Positions 9,501 to 16,131 of a DNA stretch of 64,000 bases are shown one piece after another. The number at the start of each line of letters is the position of its first letter. Within the stretch, counting starts at the first letter, position 1. The notes under the pieces are model-generated. The model was given only the letters and a program-made list of their open reading frames with translations. It did not search any database and was not told the DNA's origin. Origin of the DNA: JBEKYD01 sp052148435 (lineage in GTDB: Bacteria > Acidobacteriota > Terriglobia > Bryobacterales > Bryobacteraceae); assembly GCA_052148435.1 (NCBI GenBank), contig JBKQIF010000153.1, positions 29,373 through 93,372 on the forward strand. Reading direction: 5' to 3'. The position numbers and the translations under genes were made by a program.

Positions 9501-9789
9501 CGGCGAGCGCACCTGGGGCGGCTTGGTGGGGCTGAATGGCTTCCCCGAGCTGATGGATGGCGGCGTGGTGTTCGCTCCCAACGCGGCGATCTGGAATCCG
9601 AACGGAACCTTCGATGTGGAGAACCGAGGCGTGGCCCCGGACATCGAGGTGCAACTCGACCCGGCGGCGGTGCGGCGGGGCCGCGATCCGCAACTCGAGA
9701 AAGCCATTGAAGTGGTGATGCAGGAACTCGCCGCCAACCCCCCGCCGCAGTTCAAGCGGCCGCCGTACCCGAACTATCAGAAAAAGTAA
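6505..9789 (+). CDS. Secreted tricorn-like protease (S41 family)
   Basis: 1094 residues. An N-terminal signal peptide (LLLAASIACAQ) is followed by repeated beta-propeller blades with TolB-like motifs (WSPDGQSIAYLSDESGDYAL), a Lys/Asp-rich low-complexity linker at about 537-568, a C1-type segment, a PDZ-like region near 770-860 and a tail-specific protease core. The nucleophile is Ser981 in NEFAGSGGDAMPW; GERTWGGLVG downstream is typical. The family degrades peptides fed through the propellers. ATG 6505 has a GGAGG-type site; upstream residues lack coding character. Likely periplasmic. Confidence 0.92.
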   Translation: MRPFISVLLLAASIACAQTGHLLLRKPALSRTRIVFTYAGDLWSVPREGGEARRLTADPGVETSAAFSPDGSTIAFTGEYDGNVDVFVIPAAGGLPRRLTFHPGRDETVGWTPDGKRVLFRSHRAVPNDGNRLYTMPVEGHGLPEELPLPIAEEGSYSADGSHLAYVPLFQWQDAWKRYRGGQTRKIWIANLADSSVVPIPRDNSNDFDPMWVGDRIYFLSDREGPVTLFFYDTRSKKVTRAIENHGLDFKSASAGPEAIVYEQFGSLHLYDLRTGQTKEVAVTLAGDLPELRPHYVNIAKRLANADISPNGARAVFEARGEIVTVPAEKGDPRNLTQSPAVMEREPRWSPDGQSIAYLSDESGDYALHVRNQDGSGEVKKIPLGAKAFYSSPNWSPDSRKIAYLDNHSHLFYIDVERKTPVLVETDYYANGKGLAAAWSPDSQWLAYSKTLKSHMQAIYLYSLADGKATQVTDGLSDAESPVFDKNGKYLYFAASTNSGAAMQPDIESFARPVTASVYVVVLSRTEASPLAPESDDEKKAEAKKDEPKKDDAKKDDQDKDQDKSANKVEVKVDLENIGQRILPLPMPARRYIGLAAGKAGVVYAAEGPAPGTPEPFAVAVHRFDLNKRKTDTVLRGVSNVQVSFTGEKLLYQQGDKWTIADAPAPPADSSDGPPAKPGNEKALKTAELEVKVDPAAEWKQMFHEAWRIERDFFYDPHYHGLDIEAAEERYGAYLSGLASRDDLNYLFTEMLGNITVGHMFLRGGDRPEVKHVSTGLLGADYKIENGRYRFAHVYNGENWNPDTKAPLTQPGVNVTAGDYLLAVNGRELHAADNIYSFFEATAGKTVLLRVGADPGGANAREVKVVPVDNESGLRHLEWMEENRRKVDQATNHRVAYVYMPDTSVGGYTNFMRYFFAQVDKDAVIVDERFNHGGALATDIIEYLERKPMSVGTTRDGADFVQPQGAIFGPKVMIINEFAGSGGDAMPWYFKRAGVGKLVGERTWGGLVGLNGFPELMDGGVVFAPNAAIWNPNGTFDVENRGVAPDIEVQLDPAAVRRGRDPQLEKAIEVVMQELAANPPPQFKRPPYPNYQKK

Positions 9790-9792
9790 CAT

Positions 9793-9819
9793 GGCGCAGG
9801 CGCTCTCGCCTGCAGCGCC
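9793..9819. repeat. Short hairpin repeat after the tricorn-like gene
   Basis: Seven-base arms GCAGGCG / CGCCTGC around CTCT at 9796-9813, followed by AGCGCC. It lies just after the protease stop, and its form resembles the CCAC-tailed hairpins elsewhere in the window. It may also act as a transcript end. Confidence 0.4.
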
Positions 9820-9877
9820 GGGATTCCGAACTCCTGATCTCGTGGCGTTGGCTTGAGCCAGGTCTCGGTGACCCGGA

Positions 9878-9988
9878 GGTGGGACAGACCATCGTTTTTC
9901 GTGGTCTGTCGGGCCGGCCCTCGCCAGGCAGGCCAGAACCGGCCGACAGACGACAAAAAACGACGTCCCACCCAGCTTCCCGCACCGA
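9878..9988. repeat. Palindromic repeat, family B (copy 1), left of mntA-hepT
   Basis: Starts GGTGGGACAGACCATCG and contains the hairpin CAGACCA...TGGTCTG, a TCGCCAGG core and a mirrored GACAGACGACAAAA stretch, ending in a 25-base segment at 9964-9988 (cgtcccacccagcttcccg...). That segment recurs exactly at 10658-10682 at the far side of mntA-hepT. Related copies occur near 38471 and 57935. Confidence 0.65.
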
Positions 9989-10093
9989 TCGGTGTGTCCG
10001 CAGCGTCCTTTCCCCAGCGCCCTCGAAGATGCGACGGATTCGGTGTGGAAGTGGAATATGCCAAGGACTTGACGGACAATAAAAGGTAAGGTC

Positions 10094-10390
10094 ATGGTGA
10101 TGACGCTGGACATGCTGCGAGTGGAAAAGAGAGCTGAGATCCTGCGCCTTGCCGGGTTGCATGGTTGCCGTAATGTTCGCGTGTTCGGCTCGGTGGCTTC
10201 GGGCGAGAACAAGCCCGGTAGCGATGTCGATTTCCTTGTGGACCTGGAGAAAGGCCGCGGACTGCTCGATATGGGTGGTCTCCTCTCGGATCTAGAGGAC
10301 TTACTGGGCGTTGAGGTCGACCTGGTGGAATCCGGCGGCATTCATCCCTACATTTGGAGCCGTGTCCTTGCCGAGGCCAAACCGCTGTAA
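10094..10390 (+). CDS. mntA: MNT-type nucleotidyltransferase (MntA-like antitoxin)
   Basis: 98 residues. The minimal nucleotidyltransferase signature is G32-S33 ... D44-x-D46, with a third carboxylate at D76 (VEVDLVES). In characterised MntA-HepT pairs this protein AMPylates the tyrosine of the HepT RNase and neutralises it. The HepT-like gene follows six bases downstream. The module lies between copies of repeat family B. Confidence 0.88.
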   Translation: MVMTLDMLRVEKRAEILRLAGLHGCRNVRVFGSVASGENKPGSDVDFLVDLEKGRGLLDMGGLLSDLEDLLGVEVDLVESGGIHPYIWSRVLAEAKPL

Positions 10391-10396
10391 GCTGTT

Positions 10397-10687
10397 ATGC
10401 CAGCCAAGGACCCACTGGTCTACGTCATGCGCATCCGCGATTCCTGCCGTCGCATCGCGGAGTATACGAATGCCGGCGACGACTGGACCTCCCAACCAAT
10501 GATCATGGACGCTATCTACCGCAACATCACAATCATCGGCGAAGCCGCCCGCAAACTCGATGGCTCCTTTCAGCGGGCGCACCCGCACATTCCGTGGTCT
10601 GGCATTATCGGTGCTCGGAACATCGTCATGCACGCCTACGAGACGTCCGTCCACGTCCGTCCCACCCAGCTTCCCGCACCGACGTGA
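10397..10687 (+). CDS. hepT: HepT-like HEPN ribonuclease, C-terminus replaced by repeat
   Basis: 96 residues, with the HEPN catalytic motif R74-x4-H79-x-Y81 (ARNIVMHAY) intact. Right after Tyr81-Glu82 the protein changes into a short tail (TSVHVRPTQLPAPT) encoded by the family B repeat at 10658-10682. HepT proteins usually continue for one more helix of roughly 25-35 residues, so the natural C-terminus seems lost. The toxin may be inactive, or the shortened HEPN may still fold. Partner of the upstream nucleotidyltransferase. Confidence 0.8.
   Translation: MPAKDPLVYVMRIRDSCRRIAEYTNAGDDWTSQPMIMDAIYRNITIIGEAARKLDGSFQRAHPHIPWSGIIGARNIVMHAYETSVHVRPTQLPAPT
10658..10682. repeat. 25-base direct repeat, right copy (family B)
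   Basis: Identical over 25 bases to 9964-9988. It forms the last coding bases of the truncated hepT. The two copies bracket the mntA-hepT module, about 690 bases apart. Confidence 0.8.
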
Positions 10688-10770
10688 GCCCTTGGCGAAA
10701 ATTGCGAATACGTCGGAGCGCTCTGACATATCCACGGTTTTCGCCTTTCCGGTGAGGTTTCGCGGCCGGC

Positions 10771-11922
10771 TTACTCTCCCGCTTCCTTCCCGATCCGCTC
10801 CAGCATCTCCGGGATTTCGAATACCGCCCGGTTGTTCTGGCGCCCGGTGGCGGCGCGATACCGGGCATATGCCGCCGGCGCCAGCATCCCGTCCACCGCT
10901 TCGGCGATCCCGCGGAAGTTCTTCAACACCACACCGACACCCTGCTCCCGCACCCAATCGGCGTTGTAGCGTTCTTGTGGCAGAGTCCAGGCGTTGCGCT
11001 CCACAATCGCCGGAAGCCGCATGGCCACGGCCTCGCTGATGCTGCCGGGGCCGGGCTTGCCAATGAAGTAGTCGGCAAGCTGCATGTAGCGCGGGATCTC
11101 CTCGGTGAAACCCTCGACAAACAGCGGTGCCGGGTGCGGCATCGCCCTCAGCCCGTCGCGCAGGCGGGCGTTGTGGCCGCAGATCAAAATCAACTGGCGC
11201 TCGGGCAGGCGCGCCGCGATTTCGCGCATCGCCGCCGAGCCCTGCCCGCCGAACAGCACCAATCCGACCGGCCGGTCCGGATCGAAACCCAGCGCCCGCC
11301 GCGCCCGCGAGCGCTCTTCGGCCGCCAGCGGAGCGGCGTCGTAGAATCGCGGGCTCAGGATCATTCCGGAAGTGCGCAGCACTTTGCCCGCGGCATGGCC
11401 CAGCGCCTGCGCCTGCTCCACCGCCTTCGCCGAGCCGCAGATGAAACGCTGCTCCTGGAGGCCGCCGGCGAAAGGCTCGATCCAGAAGTGCGGCGGGTAA
11501 TCGGCGATGTCGGTGAGCACCGTCACCAGGGGCGTCCCCGGCAGTGCATGGCGCAGGCTCTGGCATAGCGCGCGATTGAAATTCGGAATCAGCGAGACCA
11601 CCATGTCCGGCCGGCTGCGGCGCCAGTATTCTTCGAGCAGGCGCACCTGGCGGCGGTGAAACAGGCGAATTACGGCGTGCATCCCCGCCGTCAGCTCGGC
11701 CGAGCCGAGCGTCCAGCCCTTTTTCAACATCAAATTGTAAAGGTCCTGTAACCTGAGGCCGGTGAGCTTGCGAAAGACGTCGATCTCGTCCAGCAACTCC
11801 TGCAGGTTCATCAGCCGGACTTCCATCGGCCGCGCCTGGCGCTCAATGGCTTCCCGCAGCGCGCAGGCGGCCGCGCGATGGCCGCCGCCCGCGTCGAAAA
11901 ACACGAAGTCCACGCGCATCAT
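10771..11922 (-). CDS. MGDG synthase/UgtP-like glycosyltransferase (GT28)
   Basis: 383 residues. The N-terminal segment FFDAGGGHRAAACALREAI is the glycine-rich acceptor motif of processive diacylglycerol glycosyltransferases and MurG-like GT28 enzymes. The C-terminal donor-binding half has FGGQGSAAM and the block GKPGPGSISEAVAMRLPAIV. Such enzymes transfer a sugar from a UDP-sugar to a membrane lipid at the inner leaflet. Substrate is inferred only. It is convergent with mntA-hepT and diverges from the PHP gene. Confidence 0.85.
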   Translation of the reverse strand: MMRVDFVFFDAGGGHRAAACALREAIERQARPMEVRLMNLQELLDEIDVFRKLTGLRLQDLYNLMLKKGWTLGSAELTAGMHAVIRLFHRRQVRLLEEYWRRSRPDMVVSLIPNFNRALCQSLRHALPGTPLVTVLTDIADYPPHFWIEPFAGGLQEQRFICGSAKAVEQAQALGHAAGKVLRTSGMILSPRFYDAAPLAAEERSRARRALGFDPDRPVGLVLFGGQGSAAMREIAARLPERQLILICGHNARLRDGLRAMPHPAPLFVEGFTEEIPRYMQLADYFIGKPGPGSISEAVAMRLPAIVERNAWTLPQERYNADWVREQGVGVVLKNFRGIAEAVDGMLAPAAYARYRAATGRQNNRAVFEIPEMLERIGKEAGE

Positions 11923-12038
11923 TCAGTTCCGATTGTGCCATGCCGCGCCGCGCCGCGCCGGTTCAAAAAACAGAACGATTAACCCATGTTTTTTCCGTCC
12001 GTCACGGTACTGTAGCCGTTCCGGGGCTACAAATAGGC

Positions 12039-12926
12039 ATGCGCTGCGATCTGCACGTGCACACTCGGCACTCCGGCATGTGCGGCGTGCCCCTGCTCGG
12101 AGCCATATGCCGCGAGAGCTACAACCACCCCCACGCGGTCTACCAAAAGCTCAAGCGGCTCGGCATGGACCTGGTGACCGTCACCGACCACGATTCCATC
12201 GGCGCGGCCGAAGCGCTCCGCTCCCGGCCCGATTTCTTCTTGAGCGAGGAAGTCACCTGCAGGCTGCCCACCGGCACCCAATTGCACGTGGGCGTCTACG
12301 ACATCACCGAGCGCGACCATATCGAGTTGGATCGCCGGCGCGGCGATTTCGAATCGTTGACGGCGTACCTCGACGAGCGCGGACTGTTCTACAGCGCCAA
12401 TCACGTCTTTTCCAGCCTGACCGGCCGCCGCGCGCTCGAGGATTTCGAATTGTTTGCCACCGCCTTCCCGGCCATCGAGACCCGCAACGGCCACATGCTG
12501 GCGTGCGCCAACTCCAGCGCCTCGCTGCTGGCCGATTGGTCGGCGCGGGCGGAGGTCGGCGGCAGCGACGCCCACGCCATGCGGTCGGTCGGTTGCGCGT
12601 ATACGGTAGTGCCCGGGGCGCGCGACAAACGCGAGTTTCTGGAAGGCCTGCGGCGCGGCCGCGGCCGCGTGCGCGGCCAGGTGGGCGGCGTCTGGAAACT
12701 CACCCGCGACGTGCTCGCCATCGGCCGCAATATGGTACGGGAAAACCCATGCACGCTGCCGGTGGCCGCGCTGGGAGTGGCGGTCCCTGTGGTAATACTC
12801 GGAAACTATATAGTAGAGAACGCGTTTGCGCGCTGGTGGATGGCACAATGCCGCCGGGCGCGCGCGCGAGGGAGCTGGCAAGCCGAAGCCGGCCGGGCCG
12901 TCCCCGTGGCCGAGGTGCTGTCGTGA
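12039..12926 (+). CDS. PHP-domain phosphoesterase with C-terminal membrane helix
   Basis: 295 residues from ATG 12039. Metal-binding PHP motifs are all visible: CDLHVHTRHSG (H6, H8), TVTDHDS, SANHVF and GGSDAH. This superfamily hydrolyses phosphoesters (polymerase-associated, histidinol-phosphatase and nucleotide phosphatases). A hydrophobic helix near the C-terminus (LPVAALGVAVPVVILGNYIV) suggests membrane anchoring. The stop overlaps the GTG of the PAP2 gene (GTGA), so the two are coupled and may act on related lipid-phosphate substrates. Confidence 0.82.
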   Translation: MRCDLHVHTRHSGMCGVPLLGAICRESYNHPHAVYQKLKRLGMDLVTVTDHDSIGAAEALRSRPDFFLSEEVTCRLPTGTQLHVGVYDITERDHIELDRRRGDFESLTAYLDERGLFYSANHVFSSLTGRRALEDFELFATAFPAIETRNGHMLACANSSASLLADWSARAEVGGSDAHAMRSVGCAYTVVPGARDKREFLEGLRRGRGRVRGQVGGVWKLTRDVLAIGRNMVRENPCTLPVAALGVAVPVVILGNYIVENAFARWWMAQCRRARARGSWQAEAGRAVPVAEVLS

Positions 12927-13459
12927 CGCTCCCGCAAGCCATGCTGAGTTTCATCTCGCACCGCGACCATAGCCTGATGCGCCGCGTCAACCGCTGGCCG
13001 GCGCCGCGCTGGATCCGCGTGTGGATGATCTGCGCCACCCGCGGCGGCGACGGCTGGTTGTGGTATGCGCTCGGTTGCATCATCCTGCTGTTCGGCGGCG
13101 CCGGCCGGTTCCGCGCCACCGGCGCGGCGGCCCTGGCGGCCGGCGTGGGCATCGCCGTCTTTCTCAAGATCAAAAAGGCCACCGGCCGCAAGCGCCCCCT
13201 GGAGCCTCACTGCTGGGCTACGCTGCTGCCGCCCGACCAGTTCTCGTTTCCCTCCGGCCACACCATCACGGCCTTCGCCGTAGCGGGATCGCTGGCGCAC
13301 TTCTACCCCGACCTCCTGGTGGGCTTGCTGTTCTGCGCTCTCAGCGTGGCCGCCTCGCGCATCCTGCTCGGCATGCACTTCCTCAGCGACGTAATTGCCG
13401 GCGCGCTCATCGGCTGCCTGCTGGCTTACGGCTCGACCAGCCTGCTGCACCTGCTGTAA
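12923..13459 (+). CDS. PAP2-family membrane phosphatase
   Basis: 178 residues with several membrane helices. The three PAP2 motifs are in order: KKATGRKRP, FPSGHT and SRILLGMHFLSDV. Family members remove phosphate from membrane lipids such as phosphatidic acid or undecaprenyl diphosphate, on the periplasmic side. I chose the GTG at 12923, overlapping the PHP stop; an ATG at 12941 is an alternative. Confidence 0.9.
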   Translation: MTLPQAMLSFISHRDHSLMRRVNRWPAPRWIRVWMICATRGGDGWLWYALGCIILLFGGAGRFRATGAAALAAGVGIAVFLKIKKATGRKRPLEPHCWATLLPPDQFSFPSGHTITAFAVAGSLAHFYPDLLVGLLFCALSVAASRILLGMHFLSDVIAGALIGCLLAYGSTSLLHLL

Positions 13460-13463
13460 CCGT

Positions 13464-13495
13464 AGCTGATCGCTGAATGCCGATCGCAGAGAGCT
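13464..13495. repeat. Family A intergenic repeat (copy 2)
   Basis: Bounded by AGCT at both ends and made of the words AGCTGATCGCTGA and GATCGCAGAGAGCT, as at 4111 and 26425. It lies in the convergent gap after the PAP2 gene. Confidence 0.5.
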
Positions 13496-13529
13496 TGCCG
13501 TCCCAGCCGCGAGGCTGGAGAAGGTCTTT

Positions 13530-13868
13530 TCAAGTGGCGCCTCCGGCCGATTGCCGTCGCAGCGAAAGCGCGAACCGGACGCCCTCCGTTTTTTGTAACG
13601 CGGTGAGGATGCTGGAAAGATTGGCGGCGGAGGGACTGCCCTTTGGACCCAGCATTCGCATCAGGCTCTTGGCGGGGATGTGCGTGCGTTTCTCAAGGCT
13701 CTGAAATCCGGTTGTCGCGTTGACGTAGTCGCGTAGGACAGCCTTGCCGGTCGCAAGGTCCCCGTTGATGACACACTCGACGGCCTCGCGTAGAAGAGCT
13801 TGACGGAAATCCGGATCGCGCTGCGCCCGCGCCCGGATGGTTTCCTTGAAGTCGTGTGTTAGGGGCAT
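13530..13868 (-). CDS. HigA/addiction-module antidote-type HTH protein
   Basis: 112 residues. The C-terminal half (TTGFQSLEKRTHIPAKSLMR, then GSPSAANLSSILTALQ) matches the helix-turn-helix of small antidote proteins that follow phage-Gp49-like toxins. Its ATG lies immediately next to the stop of the toxin gene (TAAATG), an obvious toxin-first operon. It probably represses the operon through the palindrome at 14212-14231. Confidence 0.85.
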   Translation of the reverse strand: MPLTHDFKETIRARAQRDPDFRQALLREAVECVINGDLATGKAVLRDYVNATTGFQSLEKRTHIPAKSLMRMLGPKGSPSAANLSSILTALQKTEGVRFALSLRRQSAGGAT

Positions 13869-14201
13869 TTATTGAGTCTCCTGTCTCTTTCTTCGTTTGA
13901 ACGCGGCCCAGCATTCCTGCGCCGCCGCGATATCCTGTGGTTGCCGCTTCTTCGTGCCGCCGCCAATCAGAACCACAAGGCGGTCGCCATCCTTGCCGAA
14001 GTAGATTCGATAGCCGGGACCGAAGTCGATCTTGTATTCAAAGACACCCGACCCAACGGCCTTGACCTTCGCTAAATTTCCTTGCTCCATACGCGCAAGC
14101 GCGATGGTCACCTTGGCCGCTGCCGCGGCGTCGAGCCCTTCCAACCATTGGGCGAAGCGTTTGTTCCCGTTTTCGTCAATGTAGCCGCGGATCTCGATCA
14201 T
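13869..14201 (-). CDS. HigB/RelE-type toxin (addiction module killer protein)
   Basis: 110 residues with the typical RelE-like core of this subfamily: IRGYIDENGNKRFAQWLEGL, ARMEQGNLAKVKAVGSGVFE, then GPGYRIYFGKDGDRLVVLIGGGTKKRQ, and a C-terminal helix AQECWAAFKRR. Such toxins are ribosome-dependent mRNA endonucleases. The toxin precedes its antitoxin, as in HigBA systems. Confidence 0.9.
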   Translation of the reverse strand: MIEIRGYIDENGNKRFAQWLEGLDAAAAAKVTIALARMEQGNLAKVKAVGSGVFEYKIDFGPGYRIYFGKDGDRLVVLIGGGTKKRQPQDIAAAQECWAAFKRRKRQETQ

Positions 14202-14211
14202 CCACGGTTTA

Positions 14212-14231
14212 TGGTAACAATTATGTTACCA
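14212..14231. promoter_or_regulatory. Perfect palindromic operator of the HigBA-type module
   Basis: Arms TGGTAACA / TGTTACCA are perfect 8-base inverted copies around ATTA, starting 11 bases upstream of the toxin ATG on the minus strand. Position and symmetry fit an operator for the HTH antitoxin or toxin-antitoxin complex. Confidence 0.7.
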
Positions 14232-14260
14232 CTTGTCAAAGGCCCCTGACCTTGCGGGAA

Positions 14261-14316
14261 GCTGTCAGCGCGCGGCGAGATCAGGGCTGACCGCTGAATG
14301 CAGATCGCTGAGAGCT
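14261..14316. repeat. Family A intergenic repeat (copy 3)
   Basis: Begins GCTGTCAGCG and ends GATCGCTGAGAGCT, with GCTGACCGCTGAATG inside. It lies between the toxin promoter and the secreted-protein gene. Confidence 0.5.
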
Positions 14317-14340
14317 AATATATTATGCGGAGGTCCGTTC

Positions 14341-15168
14341 ATGCGACTCTTGGCCCTGGCCGCGGTCGCCTCCGGCTGGGCGTTCGCGGCGGCTCCGCTT
14401 GCCATTGTCCAGCCCGCCATCAGCATCATGGAGGCCGGCACGCCGGACTTGCCGGGCGCGGTCCACGTCCCCGGTGAAACCGTGTACTTCTCCTGCCGCA
14501 TCCTCAACTACACCAAGAACCCGGACGACAAAGTGCGGCTGGCCTATTCGGTCCAGGCTTTCGACCCCGCCGGCGTGCCCCTGGCCGAGCCCAGCCACAA
14601 CGGCATCGAGGCGGAAGTGAGTTTCCAGGATAAGAACTGGCGTCCCAGAATCGAGACTGAGGTTGTCATTCCGCCGCTGGTGCCCTCGGGAGTTTACAGG
14701 ATCACGGTCAAGGTCGAGGACCTGGTGGCCAAGACCAGCGCCCAACTGGACGCGCCCCTGCGCGTGCGCGGCCACATCATTCAGCCCGGTGCCGCCCTGA
14801 CCGTCCAGAATCTTCAACTGTTTCGCGGCGAGAACGATAACGAACCGGTGGCCAAGCCGGCTTACCGGCCCGGCGACGTGGTGTGGGCCAGGTTCGATAT
14901 CACCGGTTTCAAGTACGGCCAGGCCAACCACGTGGACGTCAGCTACGTGACCGCTCTGGCCGCTGCCAGCGGCACGGTTCTCTGGAAGCAGACCGAGCCG
15001 GCCGTGGAACGCAGCGAATCGTTCTACCCCAAGCGCTACATCCCCGCGGATTTCGGTTTGAATCTGGACAAGAAGATACGCCCGGGCGAGTACGCCATCA
15101 CCATCACCGTGAAAGACGGCGTCGGAAGTCAAACCTACGAAACGCGCCAGCCGTTCACCGTGGAGTGA
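14341..15168 (+). CDS. Secreted protein with Ig-like/beta-sandwich domains, unknown function
   Basis: 275 residues from an ATG with a GGAGG site. It has a signal peptide (LLALAAVASGWAFAAAP). The rest looks like two beta-sandwich units: one around GETVYFSCRILNYTKNPDDK to SGVYRITVKVEDLVAKTS, and a second around AYRPGDVVWARFDITGFKYG to RPGEYAITITVKD. No catalytic residues stand out. Likely periplasmic or surface-bound. I do not recognise a named family. Confidence 0.75.
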   Translation: MRLLALAAVASGWAFAAAPLAIVQPAISIMEAGTPDLPGAVHVPGETVYFSCRILNYTKNPDDKVRLAYSVQAFDPAGVPLAEPSHNGIEAEVSFQDKNWRPRIETEVVIPPLVPSGVYRITVKVEDLVAKTSAQLDAPLRVRGHIIQPGAALTVQNLQLFRGENDNEPVAKPAYRPGDVVWARFDITGFKYGQANHVDVSYVTALAAASGTVLWKQTEPAVERSESFYPKRYIPADFGLNLDKKIRPGEYAITITVKDGVGSQTYETRQPFTVE

Positions 15169-15192
15169 CTTCTGTCTTCTGACTCCTGCCCT

Positions 15193-16071
15193 CTATCCCC
15201 GCCGGAAAATCGCCGTGTCGAAAATGGCCGCCGTGAGGAAGGTGCGCGAAATGTGATCGGGCAAGCTCAGGCTCTCTTCGTCGCACAACGGCCATGCCAT
15301 GCCGAACACCGTCGACAGGCTGAGACAGGAGCCCAGGAAGCGATAGATCCGCTGGCGCAGGCTGGGGCGGAAGCCTTCAAACGTGGTCAGGCGTAAATGG
15401 GTCCAGTTCATGCCGGGGGTTTCCTTGCCGGCCAGGGCAAACAGCGCGCTATAAGTGAACGCGACCATGCCCAGCATGCCGGCGAACACCAGCATGTTCA
15501 TGCGGTTGAGCTGGAACCCGCCGCCCATCAGGCCATAAGCCGTCAGCAGTAAAGCGTAGCCAAGTAAGACCATGCTCCAATCCAGCACGCTCGACACCGC
15601 GCGGTGCAGCCTGGCGGCTACCGGCACGTCGCAATAAATCTTGGCCTCGACCGTAGTGGTCAAGGTCCGCAGCGGCTGTTCTTTCACGGGAGCCCATTCG
15701 GGGTTCAGCCACGCCTGGTTTTCCGATGTCCGGCGGGCGGGCGGGCGCGATGGCTTGCGCGGGGTTTTCTCCGCATCGCGGCCGTGAGCCTGCCGGCCCG
15801 GCTTGCCCATGGCTTCGGCGAAATAGGACTCGAAAGGAATCACCTTGGAATCGGGCCGCTTGGGAAACAACAACCCCTGCACGGCGCGCGAAAGGTTGTG
15901 CTTCTCGGCGGGTTGGGTTGCGGCTGCCTGGGGTGCGGCGACCGCCGCCAGCGCTCCTTCGGTCCGCAGATGCGAGGCCTGACCGGAAAGCGTGTCGCCG
16001 GGCTTGCGGCCGCAGCGCTGACAGCGCCTGTCGTCGTCCGTGTTATGGGCACCACAATATACGCAGGTCAT
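15193..16071 (-). CDS. Zinc-ribbon and RDD-family membrane protein
   Basis: 292 residues. The N-terminal zinc ribbon has two CxxC pairs (CVYCGAHNTDDDRRCQRCG). A basic, low-complexity middle leads to a C-terminal RDD-type membrane domain from about residue 157 (RLHRAVSSVLDWSMVLLGY; ETPGMNWTHLRLTTFEG), with several helices. RDD proteins are poorly defined; some act in ion transport. It diverges from lptD. Confidence 0.82.
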   Translation of the reverse strand: MTCVYCGAHNTDDDRRCQRCGRKPGDTLSGQASHLRTEGALAAVAAPQAAATQPAEKHNLSRAVQGLLFPKRPDSKVIPFESYFAEAMGKPGRQAHGRDAEKTPRKPSRPPARRTSENQAWLNPEWAPVKEQPLRTLTTTVEAKIYCDVPVAARLHRAVSSVLDWSMVLLGYALLLTAYGLMGGGFQLNRMNMLVFAGMLGMVAFTYSALFALAGKETPGMNWTHLRLTTFEGFRPSLRQRIYRFLGSCLSLSTVFGMAWPLCDEESLSLPDHISRTFLTAAIFDTAIFRRG

Positions 16072-16131
16072 GTCCCTCGATTGCGGGCGCAGCCGTCCCT
16101 TAAGCCGCTAAATTTATGCTACCGTTGCGGC

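Noticed and set aside
7312..10341. 1009-codon open frame antisense to the tricorn-like protease
   Set aside because: It mirrors the protease codons; composition is Arg/Val/His-rich without motifs. High-GC third positions create such frames.
10301..11566. 421-codon frame antisense/out of frame across hepT and the GT28 gene
   Set aside because: It crosses two supported genes and a repeat; no motif.
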